Source of the DNA: Stratiolaelaps scimitus
Lineage: Eukaryota; Arthropoda; Arachnida; Mesostigmata; Laelapidae
Length of the DNA stretch: 64,000 nt
Reading direction: 5' to 3'
NCBI GenBank assembly: GCA_019614645.1
Contig: JABWDB010000017.1
Coordinates: 5,902,501-5,966,500, forward strand
Under the pieces are notes generated by a model, which searched no databases, was not told the origin of the DNA, and saw nothing but the letters and a program-made list of their open reading frames with translations. The translations under genes were made by a program, and so were the position numbers. The stretch's first letter is position 1; every line of letters begins with the position of its first letter. Of this stretch, positions 44,312-55,799 are shown in pieces.

Positions 44312-46164
44312 GTCGAGGCAATCGAAAATTCCTTGCACAGTTCTCCTGAATTTGACTTCGCAAACACCATGGGTGTCCGAAACACCGTAACGGTTAATGG
44401 AGCAGGACTTTATCGTCGGCGGAACATCTGTTATCATGGTCCTTTGCAGGATCCGAAGATTACGCCGCATTCTCTAGCGATTTCCCTATAATATGACTCT
44501 GAAACATCCGGATATAACCGTGCACACACATGTTCAACCCTGCGTTCGTCTGTGTCTGAACAGTCTGAGCTTGCAAACAATGAAGTAATTAATGAAGACA
44601 TTATTTAGGCAAACGAGCTCGTGCTTATCTTTAGTTGATAACTATGTTAAGAACGCGTTCACTGTCTGCGTCAACCCGCCCAAGCCTGCGCACAATCAAC
44701 TGCTGCCCATACTTTGCGAAGGAGCCATTTTGCAACATTTTCTTCCAGTACATCCCTGTGGAGAAATTCACCACTGGTTGAGTTTCATCCGCTCCGCCTT
44801 TTTTTGTCTGCTACCAAGTGACTTGTTGCGGCGGCGTCAACAAGTGACTGCATCTACAACACACCGGGGTAGCAATGAGTCGAACCGCGATGGCGTTTAC
44901 GTGGCTTACGGCGGTTTCGTAGCTCTCTCTCTACAGGACCACCCATGTGATCGCACGACCCCTGCAACAGCATGATAATGGCCAAAGTTTAGCCTCCTAT
45001 TGTCTCGATTGTCTTCAACCTGAAAGGTGCTAGAGTTTTTTTTTGTTTCTATAGGGGGCAAGTAGCAGCTGACACCCTCTAGTTTCCACTTTTATAATAA
45101 TGCCGTCCCGCTCTCTTCCGTGATCTAGTTTCTAAGCAGCATGTCGTTATTATTAAAACGAGAAGAAGTGTTCCAAATAACGTCCACCAAGATGTTTCTT
45201 AATAACGTTCCTGCGGCGAACACTGCCTAGAACTAATTTTAGTCGTGCTCTCGAATAGCCAGATAGCTTCACTCAGGTGTGTTTGAGCGCACTTCGAATT
45301 TCGGAGATGGTTCAGTATTTTTTAATTGAAGGTGTGTGTAAATATATAATTAGAGGAAAGATGAATACTTTTTAGGAAAGGCAGTATTCACTTTATACCA
45401 TCGAGAGTAATAGAAAATTGATATCACATGGCTTAGAAACGATTATCTCGACAATGGACATCTCGACCGCTTAGGACCGTACGGTCACTATAGCTACATA
45501 CAGTATTGAGTGCTGAAGATTTCCAGTGGGCTGAAGGTTAAATTTAGATATTCGAAAGTGCCTCAAACTATGTATTGTTACTGGGCGCAGTTGTTCGAGT
45601 GTATGCGCTCACATCAACTTATTCTATATGTGAGCGGGGCTATTTTCTCCTCAGATCCGTTGGGTGTTCCACACGAGGCTGAGCATCCCACATTCGTTAC
45701 AGTACATCACTGTCAATTCAAAATAGTGTATACGTAGATAATAGAAACAAACGAATCAATTTTCCTAATAATAGTCATGAGATATGTCTCTGGCAAAAAA
45801 GAACAAAAATTGAAATGTGCTTGCCGGTATGTCAGGACATCAGGCAGCACTACGACGACACCGCGCCAGATCGAGGAGTGCGAGATCTTTTGTGCAAGTG
45901 AAACACAGCCCTTACGTGGAATTTCGCGAAGTATTGGTCTCGGAATGAGTTAAAGTAGACCCCCCGCATCTCCGTCACACTCGTAGCAGCGGAGGACTGA
46001 CTACTCCAGCTAGACACAACTGGAGTGACAAAGATGATGTGGCCGATAAGAGGCAAAGGAGAAATCGGTTGCGATATTACAATAGACCCTCATTATGGCA
46101 GAGTTAACGAGTACGGATCGGAAGAGCTGAGCCCACGTCGAGAGGTTGAATTTCAATCCCTTCG

Positions 46165-46182
46165 CCACACACACACACACAT
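46165..46182. repeat. (CA)n microsatellite
   Basis: Eight to nine uninterrupted CA units. Confidence 0.95.
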
Positions 46183-46771
46183 GCATACATAGACCCTATA
46201 TAGAAATAGCCAGATCCGACCACATGGGCGAAAGCCAATCTGCCGTCTTTCGATCTGAGTCGCCCGAGTCCATGGATTCTCTTTGCGGAGCTATCCGTAA
46301 AACGTAGTCGCATGAACAGGTTGAAGCAAGACCGCCGCTAGGTGGGTTTTTCCCAACGACTGTCTCTTCGCTGTTATTCGAGGTCAAGTCTAATCCTGCT
46401 GCTGCTGCTACTGGTGCTGCTTACAAAAGACCAACGGCCCACTCATCGTATTTCACATACAACGGTCGTCCAAGCTACCTGCTAAGCCATCAGCCGATGA
46501 ACGGGCCAGGTATACACTCTTTTTAGATTTAAGCCACGAAGGCTTAGGCAAAGCATACGGCGACATCCACACGGGAGAACTAGAAGAGCTATGAATAGAC
46601 GGAACATTGTGAGTTTGACGTCGATAGCATACGAAATCCGCTGACATCGTGGCTCACAGTGTCTATGTAAGATTTTGTATTGTACCACAACACCTAATTT
46701 GGTTGTGTTGCCGTTAGAGTAGGGTGGGGTTGCCAGTAGCCACTACTGCACGCCACATGGAGTCGAACGAC

Positions 46772-46772
46772 G

Positions 46773-46805
<33 letters not shown>
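46772..46805. repeat. (TA)n microsatellite
   Basis: Thirty-four bases, one TGTA at the start. Confidence 0.95.
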
Positions 46806-46808
<3 letters not shown>

Positions 46809-47421
46809 CTATGTAGTCGTAGTATTTGTGAGAAGTGAGTGGCCATGAATAAGCGAAGTCGAGTGATCGTTATAGGGGCAGCTTTTTTTGTGTGTGCATA
46901 TGTCGAGGACCGTAGCTTGGCATAGCTATCTATTCCTCCTTGTGTGTGAGTAGGTGGATGGGAGTTTTGGTAATGGCTGGCTGAATGGGTGTCTATGCAT
47001 GTGTGTGATGGTCGCGCACTTGGTTGGGTTGGCGAGCAGGTATCCTTGACTACGGTTTCACCCTTAGCGACTACACGCACAGCTATGCCATGGCAGGGAC
47101 TCGACTACTGCTCGAAGCCGCTTGCTCAGCGGTCCGAACCTAACGTTTGTTAGGTCACGCACAAAGGATCGTCACGCTTTTCCAGCCTAACACAGATATT
47201 CGAACGAAGGGCACATGGATGCTGTCGTACCCCCTCGCAGTTTGGCCTGCGTTGCTGTGTCCGGCATTCGCGAGGTGGATACCAGACCTGCGCTACCATA
47301 TACTGAACGAGCCTCCCCGTCTGACAAGCCAAGAGGACACGCGAACGCAATCCCACCACCCAGAGTACACAGTGGAAATATAGCACGACGATAGCAGGCA
47401 TATTCGTGAATGGAGGCACCC

Positions 47422-47425
47422 ATAT

Positions 47426-47508
<83 letters not shown>

Positions 47509-47519
47509 GTATATATATG

Positions 47520-47556
<37 letters not shown>

Positions 47557-47561
47557 GTATG

Positions 47562-47593
<32 letters not shown>

Positions 47594-47613
47594 TGTATAT
47601 ATATATATATATT
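47422..47613. repeat. long TA/TGTA array, about 190 bp
   Basis: TA repeats broken by regularly spaced TGTA (at least seven), with one TACATATATGTA palindrome near the right end. Every unit is self-complementary, so the array can form cruciforms. The apparent Tyr/Ile-rich frames through it on both strands are artefacts of the repeat. Confidence 0.97.
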
Positions 47614-48095
47614 ACTCTAGAAGTTGATTGTCTACCAAGTATAACAGTACTAATCGTATATAGAATTTTGTACGAATGTGGGAAGTCTTGTTGCCAACGG
47701 CGACAAATTGACACGTAGACCGCCTCAGCACGTGAAGCGGAGTGGGACAAGGACAACGACGTTCAACTTGGAACTTAGTTATCGGATAGATATACTCCGT
47801 GCAGTTGCTAACACCGAACTACGACGTAAGCATACTTTAATCAAGGGATCGGAACGATCCTCTATAGCGATGAATTTACTCGTAACCAAGCCTGTTGTCA
47901 GCACATGCCCCCAGCATATGAAAAACATAAGCCCTGTGTAGGTTGCGTATGTGTCATTGGTGAACCTGAACGCTAATATATAGTGAGCAGTTAACATACA
48001 TTACTATAAATGGAGGGGTATTTGTGTATCCATTGTGTGATATTTATGCCTTCCTGCGTATGGACTTCATGCATACGTCTAGAGTTAGCTGAATT

Positions 48096-48112
48096 GATAT
48101 ATATATATATAT
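48096..48112. repeat. (TA)n microsatellite
   Basis: Eight uninterrupted AT units. Confidence 0.95.
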
Positions 48113-48115
48113 CGG

Positions 48116-48169
48116 TATTATGACCATGCTTTGTGATTTTTATTATTATGACCATACCATGTGATTTTT
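48116..48169. repeat. 26-bp imperfect tandem duplication
   Basis: TATTATGACCATGCTTTGTG plus ATTTTT at 48116-48141, and TATTATGACCATACCATGTG plus ATTTTT at 48144-48169, with 23 of 26 positions alike. Confidence 0.9.
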
Positions 48170-48195
48170 CAATGCAATTAAATCCAAGGTGAACG

Positions 48196-48234
48196 TTATT
48201 AACGGAATTGCAATTTTACAACGCTTACGTTCTC
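48196..48234 (-). mobile_element. retroposon 3' end, copy B
   Basis: TTGCAATTTTACAACGCTTA (48208-48227) followed by CGTTCTC matches copy A (25962-25988) at 23 of 27 positions, and TTATTAACGGAATTGC matches copy C. It is a fragment without head or tail. Confidence 0.55.
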
Positions 48235-48661
48235 GTGAAAATCATAGTGAATTCAACAGTGAGTACGTCTCAATTATAAACATGAAAGCTTGAAAATCAA
48301 ACATTCCGGGGTGCTGAATGGCATCAGTATATTTTTCAGCAATTATCACAGAAGTTTGTATTCCATTAGTTGACGGACAAAGGTTTTTACAGAGGTGAGC
48401 GATCGCATTTCGCAGGGAATAAAGCTCCAGATGGCATAGATGGCAGTCGATGAGCGAGAGAGAGCATGCCTGTTTGTTTCTCTATAAATAAATGACATCT
48501 TATGGGTTGTCGCACATCGGGTCGACCCGGTGGACACGCCAATAAGCGGTAAGGAGATCCCCGATGCAAAGGGTCCTCTTGACATTTTATAGGCTAGCGC
48601 ATTAACACGGGCTTTATACAGTTCATACATGAGTAGTTGATTATTCGAGGAATATGTATCA

Positions 48662-48679
48662 ATATATATATATATATAT
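48662..48679. repeat. (TA)n microsatellite
   Basis: Nine uninterrupted AT units. Confidence 0.95.
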
Positions 48680-49514
48680 CATGGACCCAATGAAACCGCT
48701 GCCACGCTTGGCGAAGATTGCTTTCAGTGAATCATTTTGCAGACTTTGCGTCACACGGCATATGTTATCTTAATTGCCACCACCACCAGCCCATATAGGA
48801 ATTGCATAGTTCAGAAGTGGAAGAAACAGCGCTCTTCAAACAATAAGTAGACCCTCCCTTGAGACACCAATCTTCCTGAGCCGCCCCGACGTTGCAGTGA
48901 TAGCGTGATATTCGACACTTTTCGATAGGGACAACTATAATATTAGACTGCAGTACAATTATATTGACTAGCTGAGCGTTGCGACCTCATCGCACGCAAC
49001 CATAACAATGGTTCGTCGACAAAACAAAAATGAATTATCCGCCCAGTTCAGCTCAGTCGGTGGGCGACACGCTGCTAACTCGAGTTGTGCAATGTGCAGT
49101 CCACTCATTGCTTCTGCCTGCAGTTGGCGTAGCCGGTACGACCAGCTGTTATAGTAGTCGACATCATAGTAACAGCAGTCGCGATAATAGTGCTAGCATT
49201 TATTTTAACTAACTGTTGCTGCAACCAGAACCACCACGACTACTGTTACTGCAGCTACTAAATACTAATAGTGCTTAGTATACAAGTGCGGCATGTTTTG
49301 TGTGTTTCATCGTTCGTATGTTCGTTGTTCCTCTCGCCGTTGTCGGAGGCCCCTTCCGGCCAACGCTGAGCGATGATTGGTGCTTGATGCGTCTTTTGAT
49401 GATGGTGTTGTCCAACACGGCCCAGCATAAATCGTGCAACGGGACGTTTCGACCATTCTCGTTTCTTTCTGGCCATCTTCGGCGACCGCGTCTACTTCGC
49501 CCTTTGAGCTAGCG

Positions 49515-49562
49515 CCCCCCCCCCTCCTCTCTCTCTCTCTCTCTCTCTCTATCTCTTCCTCT
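49515..49562. repeat. C10 followed by (CT)n
   Basis: Ten C, then nearly 40 bases of CT. It is purely pyrimidine for about 48 bases and could form triplex DNA. Confidence 0.95.
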
Positions 49563-49779
49563 ATCATTCATCTCCTCTACATACGTACGGCAAAATGAGC
49601 TGAGGCACGTCGATTTCTACGACTCGGTCTCCGGGCTCGCACTGGCCCGGAAATCGCAAGAACGGAGAAATATAGTAGGAACCAAGCAAGAGACGGGCGG
49701 ATGCAACACCTAGTTCCTCTTGCATTGCTCATTCGTCCATCCCTGTGAATCTGCTCACATTGAGCACAGAGCCAGCGTC

Positions 49780-49810
49780 CTCTCTATCCCTCTCTCTCTC
49801 TCTCCCTCTA
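49780..49810. repeat. CT-rich tract
   Basis: About 30 bases of T and C. Confidence 0.9.
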
Positions 49811-49945
49811 TCGCTTACTCGGTCCTCGTAAGACCCGCGCCGGAACATCAGCAGGTGGCGCACCAAAAATCGCTTCTGTTGCTAGCGTTGTTCGCTCACT
49901 GATGAGCACGGCACGGCTCAGAGATGGAGAGCGGCGAGACGAGGC

Positions 49946-49965
49946 AGGGGGGGCGGGGGTGGGGG
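49946..49965 (+). repeat. G-quadruplex-type run
   Basis: Seven G, C, five G, T, six G: four GGG tracts with one-base loops. Confidence 0.85.
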
Positions 49966-50400
49966 GCGTCGTTGTTAACGATGACGTCTGATCCCATAAC
50001 CAGGCTAGTTTGGGAGGACAAACGTAACGTAACGTGCGTGCGCAACGATACATACGCCATGTTCAGCTGCTGCTTTGTGCTGTGTTAATTCGGGTCGTCT
50101 GCGCCGGCCACCAGTAGAACGCCGCGGTTGCCGAGACGCAGCGAGCAGTACGTGCTCAGGATTCTGCCGTGCGTGTCAGCTTGTGTCGGCAGTTTGTGTA
50201 CCGGACGGTGTAGCGGTAACAGCTGGAACGTTAAAAGGACAGAGGGGGATCAGGACATAGCGTGCCGGATCACAGGCATCGTCGAAAAGGCATCGCTCGA
50301 CGGTGGCCGACCGAGACCAGAGCAGCTGAGTGAAGCCTCGATGTTACCTCGAGGACACGCTCAACAAGCGCACATTCAAATGCTCACACATGCGTATACG

Positions 50401-50416
50401 TATATATATATATATA
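50401..50416. repeat. (TA)8 microsatellite
   Basis: Eight uninterrupted TA units, flanked by CGTA on both sides. Confidence 0.9.
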
Positions 50417-51587
50417 CCGTACGTAGACAGAAGCAGGTCCTGCCACGCACCTGTGGAAAGATCGACATCTCGAAGGCACATCTGCTAACTGAGGCATGTA
50501 TTCGACCTGTTCGGCCGGCTCTAACCTCCAATTAGTGACATGTCATGCTACCGTGCCCATCGACGACTGCAGGGGAGACGGGGGTATACTGGCAGTACTA
50601 CCATTGCGTTCCGGTATAACCAGCGGCGTACCAAGGGTAGACGGCGCGCACAAGTTGTAAGCAAATTACATTCGTGCAGCACCAGTAGCAACCTATGTCT
50701 GACGTTTCTGCCGTACAAGGAACACGCTTTGAGCTGATCGAGCTTTGTGTACTATACATGTATGCTGTGGGTATCTGTAGCAAGTCTTCCGACTCTACAC
50801 ATCCGACTATGCATTACCAGCTCGTGCAGCAGCAACAGCACTTCGACCACCGTTCGCCCGACGACGTCCGTCGATCCGAGCCGTCTATCTATTCATTCGG
50901 CTCGGCTGCTCAGAGCAGAGTTCAATGGAACTCGTGTGACAAATGATGCCGGCTGAGGGCTCTTGGGCACCTTCAGGTTTTTTGCGTGCGAATTACGACG
51001 AAAGGACAGACACCCACTCATTGCTGTAAGAAACTACGCTCACAGCACGCAAAACGTTCGTTACGCGTGTAATGGCAATTCCTCTACTAGCATAGGAGAT
51101 GTCTATTATGGAAGCTGTCCATCGCTGCCGGGATTCCCTCACAGTTTCGCTCGCGTGAAATGCATGTTATCCTATTATTGCCGCTGCTGCTGTTCGCTAT
51201 GCACTAAAACTACTAATGCTCAGTAGCAGGTAGTACTTATTAAGTTGCTCCCCATGCTATCATCACTACTGCTGGAGCGGCGGCAGCAGCGGCAGCTGCA
51301 GCAGTTACAGTATAGTAATAATGCTATGATATTATCACGAGTCGCGCTGCTCGACACAGGAGGGATAGCGCTAGTGGCCGGTAATAGTACTAGCGGCAGG
51401 AGGAGCAGCAGCAGGAGAGGCAGTGGTTGAGGAGGTAGATCTACTACCACCACCGTCTCAGCTTTTGAGCGCGTGCGCGGCAGTTACCTCATAGCCGAGA
51501 TGGGTATTGCGATGATCGTACCGCGATGGCCATACGTATGCGGTAGCTTGTATGAGAGTGGGAAGTCGCGGGGGAGGTGTAGTAGAT

Positions 51588-51624
51588 GGGAGAGAGAGAG
51601 AGAGAGAGGGAGAGAGAGCGAGGG
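51588..51624. repeat. GA-rich tract
   Basis: About 37 purines, mainly (GA)n. Confidence 0.95.
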
Positions 51625-51801
51625 ATGGAAGCAGGCTTGACGATAGATGAACGTGCAGGTAGGAACAGCAGGGCACCAGCGAATGGTGCCCTTCGTCGTC
51701 TCTCCACCGTAAAAGCTCTTTTGTTAGCACTTTCATGACTACAGGCCATAACGAAGCTTGCTCACGGCCAGCGCGCTCTCCTTCCACCTACCGTTTTACA
51801 G

Positions 51802-51952
51802 TATGCATGTGTATATATGTATGGTCGCTACACTAGCCTCGCTGAATGAACGAGCCGAGGCTGACGAGATGAGTTCGGCTGGACGCACTAGATGGCTACT
51901 GCTCCACCCTTCGAAGCTTAAACGGCTATCGTGCTATCTGACGGACGTGAAG
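51802..51952 (+). CDS. candidate exon with both splice sites and an ATG
   Basis: Not recognised. The acceptor is CTCCTTCCACCTACCGTTTTACAG (AG 51800-51801); the donor is GTGAAG|GTAGTG at 51952/51953. After one split base the 50 codons begin MHVYICMVATLASLNERA and continue with ADEMSSAGRTRWLLLHPSKL and CYLTDVK, ending in phase 0. Charged and hydrophobic residues alternate as in a folded or helical protein. An earlier acceptor at 51743-51744 opens another frame of 34 codons, so the exon boundary is ambiguous. Confidence 0.3.
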
Positions 51953-51959
51953 GTAGTGC

Positions 51960-52820
51960 AGTGTCCGCGTCCCCGCCACCTTTAGCACCAACTTCAAGGA
52001 CAGTCGTACAATATGTGCACCATATATTCGCTGCAGGGGAATCCATCCTCTGGCAGGTGAATGTCTGCTGGAGAATATGAAGGTCACAGCGGTGGTCGGC
52101 GTATCGTTGAGAGAAATGTATCGCAACATTGCAAATATACGAAGAGCCACCATTGGACTAACTCGTTGTCCAACGGAGGCATTAGTCAAGTGGAGAACGT
52201 GTACATCACCTGCGAAGGATTAGACTCCAAGGGCACAGATAACCTACTCGTATTTATGTCTATACAGCGCTTTTTAGTTAAGCGGACGCTGTTGACTCAC
52301 CTGCTGGCAAGAAGCGCCGATTTAGCAGCGAGCAGCCGGTACTCGCCGTAAAAGCTGTACAGCTGGTTGACATAAAGAAGGAGCTACGAAATAGCGATAA
52401 AGAACAGTGGCCGCTGTCAGCGCCGCAAGGTTTAACAGTGTCTCCAGCTGTCATCAGCAACCACAAGCGGTGGCAGTAATGGTCGAGGCGGCGGTGGCTG
52501 CTGCTGCTGCCTTTTTAAACTGCCACCTTCTTGTCTCGAGGTGTCGATTCGACTGGAGATAGCTGGACACCCGCCAACGAGTCGACCAACCAACCTCAGC
52601 TCGGATGAATGCCAGGAAAACAGAGGAGGCAATAGCAATAACAGCAGAAGTAGCAGTAGGTAGCTGCATCTCCCGCTCCCCGCGCCTTCCTAGTCGACAA
52701 CCCCCGTCACCTGTGGCGGCACCGACCCGGCGGCCGGATACCCACATCGGCGTGGTAACGAGATGACCAGCATAGTAGGCTACTGGAAAGTCTGGCTTTT
52801 TGCTGCGTGATACACGGAGC
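51960..52820. other. stretch without a supported gene
   Basis: Open frames at 52061-52351 (plus) and 52454-52840 (minus) have no splice support. CAG/GCA and GGC triplets are frequent at 52480-52510. No repeat-family copy was found. Confidence 0.4.
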
Positions 52821-52827
52821 AAATTAG

Positions 52828-53097
52828 TATGCAGCAGCACGTAGGCAGGACACCAGCAGGAAGGACGAGCAGCAAAAAAAACGAGGAGAAGAAAGGCAAC
52901 TGGTGTTACGGCAATCCCAAGGTAAAGCCAAGGGGACCGGGCAAGGCGAGCACGAGGGGAAGAGAGTGGCGGGCTTCTGCCCTAATGCAATGAAGAACGC
53001 GGCGACGTTCTCGGCTGCACAATGGACGAAGGAAGGAACAGAGATGGGGCCCTGGAGGAGGGGAGGCTCACAGCCCATGTGTCCTACGTTAGGTTAG
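52828..53097 (+). CDS. candidate exon, Lys/Arg/Gln-rich
   Basis: Not recognised. It is open for 89 codons from just after TAG (usable as a weak acceptor) to a TAG. It starts AARRQDTSRKDEQQKKRGEE and later reads GFCPNAMKNAATFSAAQWTK. A strong donor lies inside at CCCAAG|GTAAAG (52921/52922) and would give a basic, helix-prone exon of 94 bases. Purine-rich DNA reads as Lys/Arg/Glu, so caution is needed. The tract before the acceptor is interrupted. Confidence 0.2.
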   Translation, partial: YAAARRQDTSRKDEQQKKRGEERQLVLRQSQGKAKGTGQGEHEGKRVAGFCPNAMKNAATFSAAQWTKEGTEMGPWRRGGSQPMCPTLG

Positions 53098-53357
53098 GCT
53101 AGGGTTGGCTGGTAGTGGTAGTGATGGTGATGTGGTGTTCTCAGCAGCCGCGTCTCCTGTCGTTCGGGTCCTCCACGAGAATGAATGGATGGACACTAGA
53201 TGGTGTATGCAGCTGGTCGACCCGTCGACACCAAACGCTCGCCATAGCCAGGTTCTATCTACGAGTCACAATCCACGTACATGGACACACCGACGGGTGC
53301 GACTATCGATGAGAAGTCGCCACCACCCGCCGTCTTTACCTCGTACACGGCTATTTC

Positions 53358-53377
53358 CCTCTCTCTCTCTCTCTCCC
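53358..53377. repeat. CT-rich tract
   Basis: Twenty pyrimidines, mainly (CT)n. Confidence 0.9.
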
Positions 53378-53610
53378 CGCCTTTCTCGCTGCCGCCGGCG
53401 CCTATCACGGTGCTTGTCAATGACGGCGCGTTGTTTGGTTTGCTCGGTGCCTCCTGCAAGACTAACTATTCTACCATGTGTATAAGTGTTATACGTTGTG
53501 CCAACGAACGAACCAACGAATGAACGGACGTAAGAGAAGCGACTGCCAGCGCTGGCTGTGGACAACTTGGCCTCGACAGTCAGCGGGCTGTGGAGCCAGC
53601 CTCGCCGACT

Positions 53611-53621
53611 GGGGGGGGGGG
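53611..53621. repeat. G11 run
   Basis: Eleven consecutive G. Confidence 0.9.
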
Positions 53622-55575
53622 CAACGTCGCGGTGACCCGCTTTCTCTGACCATTAATTACGGGCGCACTAATTGACGGTCAAATACTATTACTCGGCGGA
53701 CTCCCCATCCATTGTGACAGAGGAGACAGCGAGAGTGGAGGAAAGGGGAGATTCGAACGAATGTGGCAGACAGAGAGAACGAGAGATAGCTGTCCAGCCC
53801 AAGCGAGAGGGTTGACTGCTGCTTCGTACTGTAGTTTGCCGTAGTCGGATGGCAATGCTCTGCCGCTTCGCCTTGCTGTCGGTGAACAGAAAGAGAATAT
53901 AGGTCGATACCAGGCTTGGATAGCTGTAGTCCAAGCCATCCGGCGGCTGCTTGGAGAGCTGATGTTGATGTCTGCGGGGAGTGAGATCAGGAACCGATGT
54001 GTGGACGTCGACGGGAGTGAGGGGGGCCCAGGCAGCACGGAGCACTGTTATGTAGCCGCCATAGAAATCCATTGCGGCGTAACGGCGATCGCCGATAAGC
54101 GAATACTAAAGGCTGGCAACTCAAGTTTTCGTTTAATGCAAAGCTGCGTAGCATATGGCTTTGTCGGCTAAGTCTCTGGCAGAAAAAGGAGGCAGAATCG
54201 AGTCCCGTGGCGCGACATATCCATTTGAAAGTAAAAGTGCTATTGTGTTGCAATTGTAATATGACAACGTAGTAGGTGATCGTAGCGATGACGTCATCTG
54301 TGGACGAGTTCGTGCGAAACCGTATGTTAGAGACTAACAGGAGAAAGACAAACAACGAGTGACAATAATAATAATATGCCCTTGAGCCATGGCCAGAATT
54401 TCTGATGCCGTTGGGGTGTTTTCTGTACTGAGGAGACACGTAACAATGGTCACTTGCGGAAAACCTGCGGAATCTACAGATTCGACCCGAAGTCTCTTTC
54501 TTGGCTTTGCTTCGCAACAAAAGCTCCGCTATCAGGACCCTATTGTCGTCCCCAGTCCGTCGTGCCTCTGCTGCTTTGAGATAATGTCGACACCTGTGTG
54601 CCGCTAAAAGGAACTGGCTGTCCTCTACTTACCTGTCGTGCACGGCAAACAGCTGGCCAGTAAGTAACATCCTGTACCTCTAGCTGGCCTGTGCCTGGTC
54701 ACCTAAACAGTCTTCGACAACGCTCTGTGAAACGAGACGATCTGCTCTCGGAGTTATGTTGGAGAAAAGGAGCCTGGCGATGCCGAATGACCAGTGCTTC
54801 GGGCCGGAGGTTCATTCCGGTCCTCTGTTGATCTTCCAACACAAGTCGAGACGGCGCGGTCGACAAGTACAAAAAGCGTGGACGTTTCCGCAATCGTCAC
54901 AATCCACAATCGTCTCCTTCACCTTTCTCGATAGATCCTTTCCGCGTCGACAAGGTCGCGACGGCTTCGGCTTCCATAGCATTGTAGAATAGAGGGTCAC
55001 ACGACGGCAACGCAATCAGCAAGGCGTCCACCCTTTCAGAGACTCTTGCGTACTGTTGGGTCGGGTTGGTGTTGATCGCCAGGGAGAAGTTGTTACTATT
55101 TGCTGTCGTCGGGTGACGAAGTTGCAGGCAAAAAGAAGGCGGAGACGGGGGTCGGAGTCGGAACGGCCTAATCAGGAGGAACACACAACGACGGGCGACT
55201 TTGATCACCTACTACAACTGCTCGTTGAAAGGCTAAGTTGTGCCACGGCGATCGAGAAGAGGGGGTAGTGAGTGATGTAGAAGAGGCATATCGCGTAATA
55301 CAAGTGGCTTTGTACCGGCCGGATATCTTCAAGAAGGCTGACTCAGCTCGATCCGAAGCCACATGAGGTGATTAACGGCAGAACGCACCGTGCATACAAG
55401 CGGAGCGGATGGAGGAGATGGTCTGTTCGCTTAGGAAGGAGAAAGGCATCGCTCAAAGATCTCTGTTTTGTGCTCGATGACATCAAGGAGCCAAGATAGA
55501 AAAAGATGTAATAGGAAATGCGAATGAGACATGAATAAACGAGGTTGCCATAGCGGTTCCGTGTGAATGTTTTAG

Positions 55576-55792
55576 GTGACGTACGTAATCCCTCTCGATA
55601 CATATGTTAATCACTATATTGCCACATCTTTGAATCAGTTTAAGGTTGCTGTTCGGTACCAGACGACCGCAGGCCAGAGTACACGGGTCCAGTATGCTAG
55701 AAGAATGACCACGATGAATACACAAGTCATTATCAGAAATGCAGTAATATGCCTATTTAAGCACATACAGCCTCGTGCTATTTATAACTTGA
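55576..55792 (+). CDS. candidate internal exon with both splice sites
   Basis: Not recognised. The acceptor is GTTCCGTGTGAATGTTTTAG (AG 55574-55575); the donor is TTGA|GTAAGG (55792/55793). The exon is 217 bases, in phase 0 at the start with one base left over. The text is VTYVIPLDTYVNHYIATSLN, FKVAVRYQTTAGQSTRVQYA, then TMNTQVIIRNAVICLFKHIQ and PRAIYNL. Beta-strand-like alternation and even composition, without low complexity, make it one of the better candidates. It lies in AT-rich DNA where a 72-codon open frame is less expected than in GC islands. Confidence 0.35.
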
Positions 55793-55799
55793 GTAAGGT

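Larger units (their letters stand above)
43420..47415. other. mostly AT-rich stretch without a supported gene
   Basis: The minus-strand frame 44437-44216 (ATG with A at -3, MITDVPPTIKSCSINRYG) reads well for 40 residues, then runs into a TA microsatellite (44295-44311). Frames at 44592-44975 and 45510-45737 have even composition but no splice support. A (CA)n run lies at 46165-46182 and a TA run at 46772-46805. No further copies of the repeat families were found. Confidence 0.35.
47620..49510. other. AT-rich stretch without a supported gene
   Basis: Two TA microsatellites (48096-48112, 48662-48679), a 26-bp tandem duplication and a retroposon end lie here. Two short ATG frames overlap at 49008-49154 (strong context, MVRRQNKNELSAQFSS) and 49030-49212. 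Neither is called. Confidence 0.4.
49970..51740. other. stretch without a supported gene
   Basis: The frame 50128-50535 (135 codons) runs through a TA microsatellite (50401-50416) and is not called. CAG/CAA triplets at 50825-50845 and 51275-51305, and a GA tract at 51588-51624, are the main features. No repeat-family copy was found. Confidence 0.4.
53100..55570. other. stretch without a supported gene
   Basis: A CT run (53358-53377) and 11 G (53611-53621) are present. The minus frame 53987-54520 (177 codons) is mixed but starts without context. A strong minus-strand donor word (GACAG|GTAAGT near 54640) has no clear exon before it. Plus frames at 54389-54607 and 54756-54992 are unsupported. 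Confidence 0.4.

Noticed and set aside
47060..47125. tRNA-like text on the minus strand (AGTCGAGTCCC as B-box)
   Set aside because: The T-arm does not pair well, no A-box is convincing, and no second copy was seen.
47406..47756. Open frames on both strands rich in Tyr and Ile
   Set aside because: They are translations of the TA/TGTA array, not genes.
50128..50535. 135-codon frame starting at an ATG
   Set aside because: It crosses a TA microsatellite that would insert a Tyr/Ile run, and lacks splice support.
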